A stretch of DNA of 64,000 nt from Lachnospiraceae bacterium (GTDB lineage Bacteria; Bacillota; Clostridia; Lachnospirales; Lachnospiraceae): the NCBI GenBank assembly GCA_017513005.1, contig JAFWDM010000078.1, positions 1 to 64,000 of the forward strand. The letters run 5' to 3'. Of this stretch, positions 42,615 through 51,272 are shown piece after piece. The notes under the pieces were generated by a model. It did no database searches. It was given only the letters and a program-made list of their open reading frames with translations, and was not told the DNA's origin. How positions within the stretch are numbered: the first letter of the stretch is position 1; each line of letters opens with the position of its first letter. The position numbers were made by a program, and so were the translations under genes.

Positions 42615-43301
42615 CTACTCCCTATCCTCGGACACCAGATTCATGATCACAATGACCGCGAATGCGATCAGGGTGATGACGGCGGCCCAGAACCCCGCGA
42701 CCGTATAGTCACCGTCCTGTATGACCATGGCGATCCTCTGGGAGATCGTACCGGTCCGCCCCGGTATATTGCCCGCCAGCATGGACGTCGCGCCGTACTC
42801 CCCCAGCGCCCGGGCAAAGGTGAGGACGACGCCGGACAGAAGCCCCGGCTGTGCCGACGGCACAAGCACTTTGAAAAAGATCGCCGTCTCCGACATGCCC
42901 ATCGTCCGCGCCGCATAGACGAGGTTCTCATCCACCAGTTCAAACGCCGCGCGGGCATTGCGGTACATCAGCGGCAGCGCGATGACGGCCGCCGCCAGGA
43001 TACAACCGGTCCAGGTCTGTACGATCCTGATCCCGTGCGCCTGGAAGAGATATTTCCCGAAGGGCCTGCGCTGGCTGAAGAATAAAAGCAGGAAAAAACC
43101 GGCTGCCGTGGGCGGCAGGACCATAGGCAGGGTCAATACGCCGTCCAGCACCGCTTTCAGGGCCGGTCTTGCCCGATACACCATCCCCGCCAGCCACGTC
43201 CCCAGAAAGAAGCACAGGACCGTCGCGACCACTCCCGTCTTCAGTGAGATGAAAAGGGGACTCCAGTCCAGCCCCTGCATAAAAAGCCATAAATTGCGCA
43301 T
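42615..43301 (-). CDS. modB: Molybdate ABC transporter permease
   Basis: 228-residue inner permease with five or six helices. The ABC coupling loop EYGATSMLAGNIPGRTGT and the preceding ARTMGMSETAIFFKVLVPSAQPGL match ModB. The ATG at 43301 follows GAGGAGCTCTGGAA. It lies between modA and modC in the usual order. Confidence 0.95.
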   Translation of the reverse strand: MRNLWLFMQGLDWSPLFISLKTGVVATVLCFFLGTWLAGMVYRARPALKAVLDGVLTLPMVLPPTAAGFFLLLFFSQRRPFGKYLFQAHGIRIVQTWTGCILAAAVIALPLMYRNARAAFELVDENLVYAARTMGMSETAIFFKVLVPSAQPGLLSGVVLTFARALGEYGATSMLAGNIPGRTGTISQRIAMVIQDGDYTVAGFWAAVITLIAFAVIVIMNLVSEDRE

Positions 43302-43451
43302 TTCCAGAGCTCCTCAAACCTTTTTCCATCGGCCGGTCGGTCGCAATCCCCCTTCCGCCGGCCATCCGCCATTTCTTTTCCTCCGACCTGCCAGCCCAAC
43401 CTCTTTTCCGCCCGCCGGTCGGCTGACCGGCCATTCAAACACATACCGGAA

Positions 43452-44420
43452 TCAGTCCATGACGTCCGGATCAAAATAATATGCCCGGAAAAGCTCCTCC
43501 GCCTCCCCGGACAGAAGGAACTCCACAAAGTCCTTTGCGGCGGCCTTCTGCGCATCGGAGGCCTCCGGATTGACGATCTGCGCGACAGGATAGATGACAT
43601 TCCCCGTCAGGTCATAGGGGACCGTCTCCAGGATCTCAAGCCGGTCCTCCATCCCCCGGGTGTCGCTGTAGTAGACTGTGCCCACCTCATTGGATCCCTC
43701 GGAGACAGCTGCGGCAACCGCGCCGACGTTTACACACTCGTTGATCACCAGGCCGCCGAGCGCCTCCGAGACCTCCTGCGTCGTGATTTCCGAGACATCT
43801 GCTCCGTCTGCGGGAGCTTCCAGAATCCCCGCGCCCACCAGGGCCTGACGGGTATATTTTCCGACGGGAACACTGCCGTCCGCCAGGGCCATACTGGCAG
43901 CCTTCTCCAGGTCCCTGAGGCCGGTGACGGCAGTCCCGCTGCCCGGCCATGTCACCACGACCACCTGGTTGTTGACCACATTGTGGCGGGTCCCCGGTTC
44001 CAGAAGCCCCTCTTCTTCGAGTACATCCATCTGTTTTTGCGCGGCAGAAAAGAAAATGTCACAGGAAGCGCCCTCCCGGATCTGTGTCATCAGCGTACCG
44101 GAGCTGTCATAATTGCCGATGATGTCTATGCCGGGGTGGTCTGCCCTGTACTTCTCTATGATGTCCTCCATCACTGTGTGCAGGCTCTTCGCGGCAAACA
44201 TAGTCAGCGTGATTTTTTCCCGCCCCTCCGCTGCAGTCTTCTTTGCCGGCACTGTTTCCGCTTCTTCCCGCCGGTCTTCTCCCGCTTTCTTCTCCACGAC
44301 TCCGCCGTCCCCGGCCGCGGAGCCCTCCGCTCCGGATGATCCGCACGCAGCCATCAGAACGGCTGCGGCCAGAAAGGCGGCGGCTGCAGTGGTGAATCGT
44401 CTCAAATAGTTCTTTTTCAT
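43452..44420 (-). CDS. modA: Molybdate-binding lipoprotein
   Basis: Extracytoplasmic receptor for molybdate/tungstate. The 322 residues have a signal with lipobox VLMAAC, a charged linker (about 27-70) and the type II binding fold: AAKSLHTVMEDI, NYDSSGTLMTQIREGASCDIFFSA, GLVINECVNVGAVAAAV and the last VEFLLSGEAEELFRAY. The conserved Ser residues for the oxyanion (AAKS; DSSG) are present. The ATG at 44420 follows AAAGGGGATACC. First of modABC. Confidence 0.95.
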   Translation of the reverse strand: MKKNYLRRFTTAAAAFLAAAVLMAACGSSGAEGSAAGDGGVVEKKAGEDRREEAETVPAKKTAAEGREKITLTMFAAKSLHTVMEDIIEKYRADHPGIDIIGNYDSSGTLMTQIREGASCDIFFSAAQKQMDVLEEEGLLEPGTRHNVVNNQVVVVTWPGSGTAVTGLRDLEKAASMALADGSVPVGKYTRQALVGAGILEAPADGADVSEITTQEVSEALGGLVINECVNVGAVAAAVSEGSNEVGTVYYSDTRGMEDRLEILETVPYDLTGNVIYPVAQIVNPEASDAQKAAAKDFVEFLLSGEAEELFRAYYFDPDVMD

Positions 44421-44444
44421 TTCTGTGGTATCCCCTTTCTTCGC

Positions 44445-45497
44445 TCAGTGTCCCTTTCCGAACCCGCAGTTCGGATACGTACAGACGGCACACTGCAGGC
44501 AGAGTCCCCCCTCGCCGAGTCCTGCAAGCTCCCCCGGCAGAATCTCGTCATCCGCAATCAGGCGGGGCAGGACGAGGTCAAAAATCGTCCGATTTGCGTA
44601 CATGGCACAGCCCGGCAGGCCTGCGATCGGGATCCTCACCGCATCCCTGCCCTGCGGATCCCGCTTTTCATAATACGCGAGCATGAACATGGCGCCAGGC
44701 AGTACCGGGGCCCCATAGGTCACTACGCGCGCGCCGGTGCTTTTAATGGCAAGGGGCGTCCTGTCGTCCGGATCCACGCTCATGCCGCCGGTGCAGAACA
44801 CCATCTGCGCCCCCGCATCGATGGCGCGCAGACATCCCTCCGTGAGGGTCTCCGGCACGTCATCAAAGACCTCGTTGAAAACGACCTCCACGCCATACTC
44901 CCGGAGCTTCTCCTCGATCACCGGGGTAAACCCGTCCCTGATCCGCCCGTGAAAGACCTCGCTTCCGGTCGCCAGGACCGCCGCCCTTTTCAGAACAAAA
45001 GGGGCGATGCGGAAGAGGGGAGCATCCCCGCCGGCCTCCTTCGCGCGTTCCATCTTCTCTTTTTCGATGACAAGGGGGATCACGCGGGTTCCCGCGATCC
45101 TGTCCCCTTCCCGGACCGGTGTGTCCCCGTGCCGGGAGGCGATCATCATCTCCCCCAGCATATTGATGGCACGCAGCCTTTCCCGGTCGATCTTCAGCAT
45201 GCCGCTCCGGTCCGCGATCAGCTCGATCTTTCCCTCGCTCACATCCGACGGATGCATGCCGGCTCCGGCACAGATCCGGTACAAGATCTCCGCCGCCTCA
45301 TCCTCGTGGAGCATGTTCTCCTCTTTTTCCCAGACATAGAGGTGCTCTTTCCCTATGCTGAGGAGGACCGGGATATCTTCTTCCATGACGACATGGCCTT
45401 TTTTAAATGCAGGTCCCTTGTATTTCCCGGGAATGATCTGCGTGATGTCGTGGCAGAGCACATGTCCTGCCGCATCCTGTGTTCTGATCAGTTTCAT
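44445..45497 (-). CDS. MoeA/MoCF-type molybdopterin-binding protein
   Basis: 350 residues with a central MoCF (MogA/MoeA) domain: VLATGSEVFHGRI, VFCTGGMSVDPDDRTP (the GG(M/T) molybdopterin-binding loop), and an N-terminal part diverged from MoeA. The C-terminus ends LQCAVCTYPNCGFGKGH, three cysteines in a pattern seen in clostridial homologues. It is a second MoeA-like protein besides the one at 48236; one may insert metal and the other act in transfer or sensing, which is inferred. It is 24 bp upstream of modA. The ATG at 45497 has GGAGG far upstream (14 nt), a weak spacing. Confidence 0.85.
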   Translation of the reverse strand: MKLIRTQDAAGHVLCHDITQIIPGKYKGPAFKKGHVVMEEDIPVLLSIGKEHLYVWEKEENMLHEDEAAEILYRICAGAGMHPSDVSEGKIELIADRSGMLKIDRERLRAINMLGEMMIASRHGDTPVREGDRIAGTRVIPLVIEKEKMERAKEAGGDAPLFRIAPFVLKRAAVLATGSEVFHGRIRDGFTPVIEEKLREYGVEVVFNEVFDDVPETLTEGCLRAIDAGAQMVFCTGGMSVDPDDRTPLAIKSTGARVVTYGAPVLPGAMFMLAYYEKRDPQGRDAVRIPIAGLPGCAMYANRTIFDLVLPRLIADDEILPGELAGLGEGGLCLQCAVCTYPNCGFGKGH

Positions 45498-45564
45498 ACC
45501 AGTCGTTATGCCCTCCTGTTCGTAAACATGATTGCTGAAAGCTGCGCAATGCCGCGCGCGCGTT

Positions 45565-45665
45565 CACAGGTGCAAATGCTCTGCGCACTGTCGCGGGTGT
45601 AAACGCTCTGCGCGCTGTCGCGGGTGTAAAACCTCTGGGCGCTGTCGCGGATGTAAATGCTCTGC
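45565..45665. repeat. 27 bp tandem array between mogA-MOSC and the MoeA-like gene
   Basis: Three units (45585-45611, 45612-45638, 45639-45665) of GCGCTGTCGCGGGTGTAAAC plus GCTCTGC, and a partial one before them. Confidence 0.85.
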
Positions 45666-45695
45666 GCCGGTGCAGGTACCGGATGCAGGGTCAGG

Positions 45696-46652
45696 TCAGA
45701 GCACGCAGATAACGTCCCCGGCTTTCGCGCTGCCGCCTTCCAGTACACGCGCAAAAATCCCTTTCGTCGGCATGACACATTTGCCGGTCAGCGCCCGGAT
45801 CTCGCAGTCTTTATGGCATTCTTTCCCGATCTGGGTCACTTCACACAGGGCACTGCCGATGCGGAGCCTGGTGCCGGGAGACAGGGTCTCCAGCGCGATG
45901 CCCTCCGTCAGGATATTCTCCGCAAACTCTCCCGGCAGGATCTCTCTGCCCAGCTCCGCCTCCATCTCCTGTACGTCCTCCCGGGCAAGGAGGCTGACCT
46001 GCCTGTGCCAACTGCCGGCATGGGCATCCCCGCGAATACCTTCCCCCTCCACAAGGGCAATGGACGCGGCGGGATGCTTGCGGATCCCCTTTTTCTCACT
46101 GATGCAGACTGCGCGGAGCAGGCCGGACGCCGGCCCGCAGTCGGCAGCCACAGAGCCCCGCAGGATATCCACGCCGTGCCGGATGGGGTCGATCACAGCC
46201 TCAATATTCTCTGTTGCCGCCTTCACGCTCCCCGGCAGGTTCACAATGAGGCTTCCTCCCCGGATCCCCGCGACCGCCCGCGAAAGGCAGCCCCTCGGTG
46301 TGATCCGCATGCTCGCCGCACGCATAGCTTCGGGAATCCCCCGCGCTTCACGCGCAATGACCGCCAAAGTCGCCTCCGGCGTCACGTCCCGCACAGAGAA
46401 GCCTGTTCCGCCTGTTGTCAGGATCAGAGCGGCATCCAGTTCATCCGCACAGCGGATCAGGGCTGCTTCGATCTGCTCTTTTTCATCAGGGACAGTGAGA
46501 CGGATGATCACCCTCCATCCCCTGGCGGCGAGCAGCGCCTCCAATGCCGGACCGCTGGTGTCTGTCCGCTCGCCGCGCGCGCCCTTATCGCTGACCGTAA
46601 TAACGGCTGCCGTACGGCGTCTGTCCCCTGCTTCCTCTTTTTTTGCGCACAT
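45696..46652 (-). CDS. MogA-MOSC fusion protein
   Basis: 318 residues joining two cofactor modules. Residues 1-160: MogA/MoaB-type adenylyltransferase (LILTTGGTGFSVRDVTPEAT; IVNLPGS), which activates molybdopterin with AMP. Residues about 170-318: MOSC domain (VSLLAREDVQEMEAELG; GKECHKDCEIRALTGKC, carrying the conserved cysteine; MPTKGIFARVLEGG), a sulfur or cofactor carrier. Fusion of these neighbours is known in Clostridia. The ATG at 46652 follows GGAGGATAAACAGG. It lies between moaA and the MoeA-like gene, all one direction. Confidence 0.92.
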   Translation of the reverse strand: MCAKKEEAGDRRRTAAVITVSDKGARGERTDTSGPALEALLAARGWRVIIRLTVPDEKEQIEAALIRCADELDAALILTTGGTGFSVRDVTPEATLAVIAREARGIPEAMRAASMRITPRGCLSRAVAGIRGGSLIVNLPGSVKAATENIEAVIDPIRHGVDILRGSVAADCGPASGLLRAVCISEKKGIRKHPAASIALVEGEGIRGDAHAGSWHRQVSLLAREDVQEMEAELGREILPGEFAENILTEGIALETLSPGTRLRIGSALCEVTQIGKECHKDCEIRALTGKCVMPTKGIFARVLEGGSAKAGDVICVL

Positions 46653-46882
46653 AACCTGTTTATCCTCCTACATGTATTCCCGGTTTCCCGACATCCTTCG
46701 CCATCCGCTCTTATTTCCGGAATTCGTTCTGTTTCCTCAGTCTCTTTCTCCTGTTTTCCCGGCTTTATGCCTTCTGTCTTCCGATGCTTCCGCTCCTGTT
46801 CCAGCCCGGTTCCATCCGCTGATCCTGCTCCTGTTCCAGCCCGGTTTCCTCCGCCGATCCTGCTCATGCCGTGGGCCTTCTG

Positions 46883-48055
46883 TCATCCGCCGATCCTGCT
46901 CATGCTCCGGCCGGCAGTCGCCCTGGGCAGTTTTTTTCTCACAGGGCCCTCCGCCCCGGTCCCCTGCCCTTCCGCGGCGGCATTTCCCGCCACTGTTTCC
47001 CTCACTTTTGCGGAAGAGTTTCCCGCCCCGGCTTCCTGTCCGGTCCCGGTGTTCCCCGCCCCGGCTTCCCGCTCTTTCGCGGCAGAGTTCCCGGCTCCCT
47101 TTCCCGGCTCCCCGCCGGCTTCCCCTTCTCCGAACAGCATGGGATTCCCGGGCGGTTTGTTCCGGATCGACCGTATGAACTGCTCCCGCATTTCCTCTTC
47201 CGTGCAACCCTTTATACTGTACTCACGCGAGTCGTGCAGACAGGGGCGGATGTGGCCGTCCGCTGTCAGCCGCAGGCGGTTGCAGCCCGCGCAGAAATGG
47301 GCGCTCATGGGGCTGATCAGGCCGATGCTGCCGCGTGCGCCCGGGAGACGGTAGAGGCGGGCGATCGTGCCTCTGTCCCAGGGCTTTTGCTCCTCCTGCC
47401 CGAGCGGGACCGCTTCCGGCAGGGCAGACAGGACCTCGCCCGCAGGGATACAGCCTCCGCCCTGCTCCTCTTCATTTCCGGGCATGGGCATCATCTCGAT
47501 AAAGCGCACATCCACCGGCATCCGCATGGTCAGGTCCGCCAGCCGCCGGATCTCCTCCCGGTCTGTCTCCCGCAGGAGGACAGCGTTGATCTTGACCCTC
47601 TCAAATCCGGCATGCAGGGCTGCCTGCAGCCCCCGGAGGGCATCCCGCAGATCCCCTCCCCGCGTGATCTCGCTGTACCGCCCGGCATCCAGTGTATCCA
47701 GGCTCAGGTTGATCCTGTCCACGCCCGCCCCGCGCAGGTCCGCCGCCATCTCCGGCAGCAGGATCCCGTTGGTCGTCAGACAGAGCTCCCGGATCCCCTC
47801 TATCTTCCGGATCCCCCGGCAGATGGACAGGATATTCTTTTTGACGAGAGGCTCCCCGCCCGTCACACGCACCTTGTACACGCCCAGAGAAGCCGCGGCG
47901 CGTACTGCGCGGAGCATTTCCTCCTCCGTCAGCATCTCCCCGCGGGGTCGCAGCGCGACTCCCTCCGGAGGCATGCAGTACCGGCAGCGCAGGTTGCACC
48001 GCTCCGTGACGGACAGCCGCAGATAGGAGATCGTTCTTCCTCTGGAATCCTGCAT
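46883..48055 (-). CDS. moaA: GTP 3',8-cyclase MoaA with repeat insertion before its GG tail
   Basis: Radical SAM enzyme that starts molybdopterin synthesis from GTP. Both [4Fe-4S] sites are visible: CNLRCRYC (residues 20-27) and CAGCNRLRLTADGHIRPC. The catalytic C-terminal Gly-Gly is present (MSRIGG end). Between the core (ending near RNKPPGNPMLFGEG) and the tail (ATAGRSMSRIGG) sits an Ala/Gly/Glu insertion of about 65 residues built from AGAGN-type units, which normal MoaA lacks. Total 390 residues against about 320-340. I chose the second of two adjacent ATGs (48055), 5 nt after GGAGG. Confidence 0.94.
   Translation of the reverse strand: MQDSRGRTISYLRLSVTERCNLRCRYCMPPEGVALRPRGEMLTEEEMLRAVRAAASLGVYKVRVTGGEPLVKKNILSICRGIRKIEGIRELCLTTNGILLPEMAADLRGAGVDRINLSLDTLDAGRYSEITRGGDLRDALRGLQAALHAGFERVKINAVLLRETDREEIRRLADLTMRMPVDVRFIEMMPMPGNEEEQGGGCIPAGEVLSALPEAVPLGQEEQKPWDRGTIARLYRLPGARGSIGLISPMSAHFCAGCNRLRLTADGHIRPCLHDSREYSIKGCTEEEMREQFIRSIRNKPPGNPMLFGEGEAGGEPGKGAGNSAAKEREAGAGNTGTGQEAGAGNSSAKVRETVAGNAAAEGQGTGAEGPVRKKLPRATAGRSMSRIGG
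46940..47130. repeat. Low-complexity insertion inside moaA
   Basis: Imperfect units with GCGGAAGAGTTTCCC and CGCCCCGGCTTCC (about 57-60 bp period), kept in frame, so no stop is created. Confidence 0.7.
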
Positions 48056-48095
48056 CATGTCCTCCTGTCTCCGCCGCAGAAAAAAACAGACAGTA

Positions 48096-48242
48096 CTCTG
48101 TTGAGACTCTGTTAAAAATCCGTTGTACCGCTGTTGCAAAATAATCGAAAAGTCGTCTGAAAGCTGTTGTAAAAATGATTGGAAAACTCTTGCAAAGCAG
48201 CTGAAAAAATGATTGAAACGCTGTTGCAAAAGCTGTCAGAAA
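48096..48242. repeat. Imperfect GCTGTTGCAAAA repeats at the 3' end of moeA
   Basis: Units CGCTGTTGCAAAATAATCGA, GCTGTTGTAAAAATGATTGG and CGCTGTTGCAAAAGCTGTC. The last one overlaps the moeA stop codon (48236-48238). Confidence 0.6.
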
Positions 48243-49552
48243 TCGATCAGAAAAGCTTCCGCCTCATCCGTCGCCGATAAAACTGTGTCGGGCGGCAGGA
48301 TCGCAAAAGCGTTTGCCCCCGCCAGGCTGCTCAGCACCTGGTTTCCCTGTTTTTCAAAAATATCCATGTCCTGGATCACAGCCCCCGGATCTATGCGGCC
48401 CCGCAGCAGCCTCTCGGTCGGTCTTTTTTTCGTGTAGTTTCTGCCGAGCCGGACCCGCACAAGGGGCGGCAGCACATCCGTCAGACCCATCCGTCTGCGC
48501 AGCACCGGCAGCGCGATCGCGTAGAATCCCGTCATGCAGGCGGCCGGATTGCCGGAAAGTCCGAAGACGGGAATGGTGCACCGGCCGTCTTTCTCCTCCC
48601 TGCAGGGAGTTTTGCTGCAGATGCCCGGCTTACCAGCGTCCCGCAGGCCGCCGTATTTTATCTTCCTGCTTCCTGTTCCGTATGCACCTGCCATCCCGGG
48701 TTTGAGCGCGACACCCCTGGCGAGGATCCGTATGCCCGCTCTCTCCATCGCCGCCGGCGTACAATCGAAGTCCCCGACCGAGACGCCCCCGGAGACAAGC
48801 ACGGCGTCGCAGGTCCTGACTGCCTCCTGCAGCAGGGCGCAGATCCTGCCGGGATCATCCTTCCCTGTTCCCAGAAACACACTTCTGCATCCCGCCTGCG
48901 AGCAGGCTGCCTGCAGGCTGTAGCGGTTCGAATCGTAGATCCTGCCCGGCCTGCCCGGAGAAAGCTCTTCCCCTTCCTCCAGAAGCTCCGCCCCCGTGGA
49001 GATCACGCCCACGCAGGGCACCCGGAACACCTCCGGACAAAAAACGCCCTGCCCCGCCAGCGTGCCTGCCAGACCGGCATCGATCCTGCTTCCCCTGTGC
49101 GCTACAACACTTCCCCGCCTGACATCCTCACCCGGCAGGATCACGTTGGACCCGGGCGCAGCGGGCTCACGGATCGTCACTGTCTCTTTTGAAAAAACCG
49201 TTCTCTCGAAGGGCAGGACTGCATTCGCCCCCTCCGGGACGGGTGCACCCGTCATCAGATGCGCCGCTGTCCCGGGAAGGATCTTTGTGTGCGGCATTTC
49301 TCCGGCGGGAATATAATCGATGATCCGCAGCGTCACCGGATTGTCGGCGGCAGCCTCTGCGACGTCCTCCGCCCGAAAGGCATAACCGTCATAGGGAGAC
49401 CGCGCAAAAGCAGGAATATCCTCCTGTGCGATGACGTCCTGTGCCAGCACCCTCCCCGCAGCCTGCTCCAGCGCTGCATATTCCGTTTCTACAGGTTTCA
49501 CGACAGCAAGCAGAGCGTCCCTCACCTGCCTGTAATCCCCTCTCTCGATCAT
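48236..49552 (-). CDS. moeA: Molybdopterin molybdenumtransferase
   Basis: Inserts molybdate into adenylylated molybdopterin. The 438 residues show the MoeA N-terminal region (PAFARSPYDGYAFRAED, MTGAPVPEGANAVLPFE), the MoCF domain (VGVISTGAEL; VLVSGGVSVGDFD; FGLSGNPAACM) and the small C-terminal barrel. An unusual Cys-containing insertion (about 300-335, CSKTPCREEKDGRC) precedes PVFGLSGNP. The ATG at 49552 follows GGAGGAGGTG; a frame 29 codons longer has no such site. First gene after the terminator at 49647, so it probably has its own promoter. Confidence 0.95.
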   Translation of the reverse strand: MIERGDYRQVRDALLAVVKPVETEYAALEQAAGRVLAQDVIAQEDIPAFARSPYDGYAFRAEDVAEAAADNPVTLRIIDYIPAGEMPHTKILPGTAAHLMTGAPVPEGANAVLPFERTVFSKETVTIREPAAPGSNVILPGEDVRRGSVVAHRGSRIDAGLAGTLAGQGVFCPEVFRVPCVGVISTGAELLEEGEELSPGRPGRIYDSNRYSLQAACSQAGCRSVFLGTGKDDPGRICALLQEAVRTCDAVLVSGGVSVGDFDCTPAAMERAGIRILARGVALKPGMAGAYGTGSRKIKYGGLRDAGKPGICSKTPCREEKDGRCTIPVFGLSGNPAACMTGFYAIALPVLRRRMGLTDVLPPLVRVRLGRNYTKKRPTERLLRGRIDPGAVIQDMDIFEKQGNQVLSSLAGANAFAILPPDTVLSATDEAEAFLIDF

Positions 49553-49646
49553 CTGTCTGCGCACCTCCTCCCTGCGGTTCAGGAACAATAACAGAAGCGG
49601 CGGATAAACGTGTCTCCGTACATGCAGAGGTCCCTGCACGAAGATG

Positions 49647-49696
49647 AAAAAATCCCCGGTCCAGCCGTCTGCAGACGGACAGACCGGGATTTTTTC
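49647..49696 (-). terminator. Terminator between mobB-moaC and moeA transcripts
   Basis: GAAAAAATCCC...GGGATTTTTTC around a long paired stem with inner CCGTCTGCAGACGG. On the minus strand the T-run follows the stem. It sits about 95 bp before the moeA start, so it may separate two transcripts or act as an attenuator. Confidence 0.6.
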
Positions 49697-49949
49697 GTAC
49701 CCAAATCACACCGGCAGTGCGCTGCCGGAGGCCAGAATAAGAAATTCCCTCTGCCGTCCTCTTTTCAAACACGGAAGGCTGTCCCGTTTCCGGTACAACC
49801 CTGACCGGCAGGACCCGCTTTTCAAACAGCACGGACCCTCCGGATCGGCCCGGCTTCCATAGACCCTGCCGGCATAGCAGGCGTCCCCAGAAAACAGGGC
49901 TCGAAGACACAGATTATGAAATGCAGGACTCGCACGCGTGGGCATCCTC
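49697..49949. other. Spacer without gene, upstream of MITE-like copy B
   Basis: GC-rich, with two CTTTTCAAACA-containing blocks (49761 and 49819) that look like a decayed direct repeat. The frames here are antisense or short and lack ribosome-binding sites. Confidence 0.4.
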
Positions 49950-50058
49950 GCGGAGCGTTTATTTTTCATCGCGGGATTGTCCCCACGATGAAGCGAGTTT
50001 CCTTTTTGCACGCGTATCTCACGACTGAAGTCACGGGTTTTGCGCGATGAAGAATAAA
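49950..50058. repeat. MITE-like 108 bp element, copy B
   Basis: GCGGAGCGTTTATTTTTCAT...GCGCGATGAAGAATAAA. It matches copy A at 3595-3703 along its length, including CGGGATTGTCCCCACG and CACGACTGAAG. It lies 15 bp downstream of the mobB-moaC stop, within the molybdenum gene run. Confidence 0.7.
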
Positions 50059-50072
50059 CATGTCTCAAGCTG

Positions 50073-51266
50073 TCAGCCGTTTCGCTCGTACAGGCCGTGT
50101 GCGCCGCCGGTTTTCCGCACCAGATGAATGTCGGTGATCTCTATATCCCGCTGAACCGCTTTACACATATCGTAGACCGTCAGGGCTGCTGTGGACACCG
50201 CAGTGAGCGCTTCCATCTCAACGCCGGTCTTCCCTTCGCAGGATACCTCCGCCCGGATGTCCACGGTGCAGTCCGCCTCATTCAGCTGCAGGTCGAGCTT
50301 TATCCCGGTCACAAAAAGCGGATGGCACATGGGAATGAGGTCCGGCGTCCGCTTGGCGCCCATGATGCCGGCGATCTGCGCGGCCCCGAGCACATCTCCC
50401 TTTTTCATCCCGCCGCTTTTGATGAGGGAAAAGGTCCGCGCATTCACGCGCACCCGGCCCTCCGCCAGGGCGGTTCGATGCGTCACAGCCTTCTCTCCGA
50501 CATCAACCATCCTTGCCCGGCCCTGCGCATCAAAATGGGTGAATTCCTCCTGGAGGCAGACCTCCCCGCTCTTTTCCGCCCGATCCTGTGCGCGGTCCCG
50601 GTCGCTCTCTGATTCCGCCGGATCCGCATCCTGCCCGCCACAGCCTTTTTCCTTCTGTGACAGGATCAGATCCACGATCTTTTCGATCTGTGAAAAAGGC
50701 AGCGTTCTCTCTCCCAGGATCTCCTCCGGCAGATCCGATACAAGCAGGAATCTTCCCTCCGGGTTGGAGACAGGCCTGCGGGACACCCCGCTTCGCACCA
50801 CTTCAAGCTTTGGAACCGGAAGGGCCTTTCCCCCTTCCAGCAGGATCACATCCGCCTCCGGGAAAGCCCCGGCCAGGCTGCGCAGAAAGCGGTCCGCTCC
50901 CGGATCCTCCCCGCCGATATCCGGAATATCCGCCAAAGAAGCGTTCTCCCTGTCCCGTGCACCAGACGCGCTGCCCATACGTGCGTCTTCCTTCCCCGCT
51001 GTGCTTTTGTCCATCGCGGGAAAAACTCCCCGTTTGCGGACAAACAGCTGCTGTCCGGAAAAGACCGCGGCGCCGCAGGCTCCCGCCTCCACGTAACGAA
51101 AACTGTCCGTCCCGGGGACATCACACGTAAAATCATGTCCGTCATGCTTGAGGACGGCTGCTTTTTGCCCCCGCTGCCCCAGTTCGCGCAGGATCCTCTC
51201 CGTCAACGTCGTCTTTCCGCTGTTTTTTACACCGCACACAGCCACAAAAACCTGCTTCTTTTTCAT
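50073..51266 (-). CDS. MobB-MoaC fusion protein
   Basis: 397 residues. Residues 1-205: MobB P-loop GTPase (GVKNSGKTTLTERIL; ILLEGGKALPVPKLEVVR), which helps dinucleotide cofactor formation. An acidic linker follows (about 207-240, SESDRDRAQDRAEKS). Residues about 243-397: MoaC, cyclic pyranopterin phosphate synthase (VDVGEKAVTHRTA; LIPMCHPLFVTG; GVEMEALTAVSTAALTVYDMCKA). The joined steps are early and late in the pathway, an unusual pair. The start at 51266 has no clear Shine-Dalgarno site and lies 6 bp after the mobA stop, so coupled translation is likely. MITE-like copy B follows. Confidence 0.94.
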   Translation of the reverse strand: MKKKQVFVAVCGVKNSGKTTLTERILRELGQRGQKAAVLKHDGHDFTCDVPGTDSFRYVEAGACGAAVFSGQQLFVRKRGVFPAMDKSTAGKEDARMGSASGARDRENASLADIPDIGGEDPGADRFLRSLAGAFPEADVILLEGGKALPVPKLEVVRSGVSRRPVSNPEGRFLLVSDLPEEILGERTLPFSQIEKIVDLILSQKEKGCGGQDADPAESESDRDRAQDRAEKSGEVCLQEEFTHFDAQGRARMVDVGEKAVTHRTALAEGRVRVNARTFSLIKSGGMKKGDVLGAAQIAGIMGAKRTPDLIPMCHPLFVTGIKLDLQLNEADCTVDIRAEVSCEGKTGVEMEALTAVSTAALTVYDMCKAVQRDIEITDIHLVRKTGGAHGLYERNG

Positions 51267-51272
51267 CTCTGA

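Noticed and set aside
48900..48945. GGTTCGAATC, a tRNA T-loop-like word
   Set aside because: It is inside moeA in frame; no acceptor or anticodon stem can be formed around it. No tRNA was found in the window.
49553..49700. Possible molybdenum-cofactor riboswitch before moeA
   Set aside because: Only a terminator-type hairpin is seen; the conserved Moco motif parts could not be found by eye. A covariance-model search would settle it.
49389..49910. 173-codon minus-strand frame before moeA
   Set aside because: It overlaps the moeA start in another frame, crosses the terminator and has a composition unlike the neighbouring genes.
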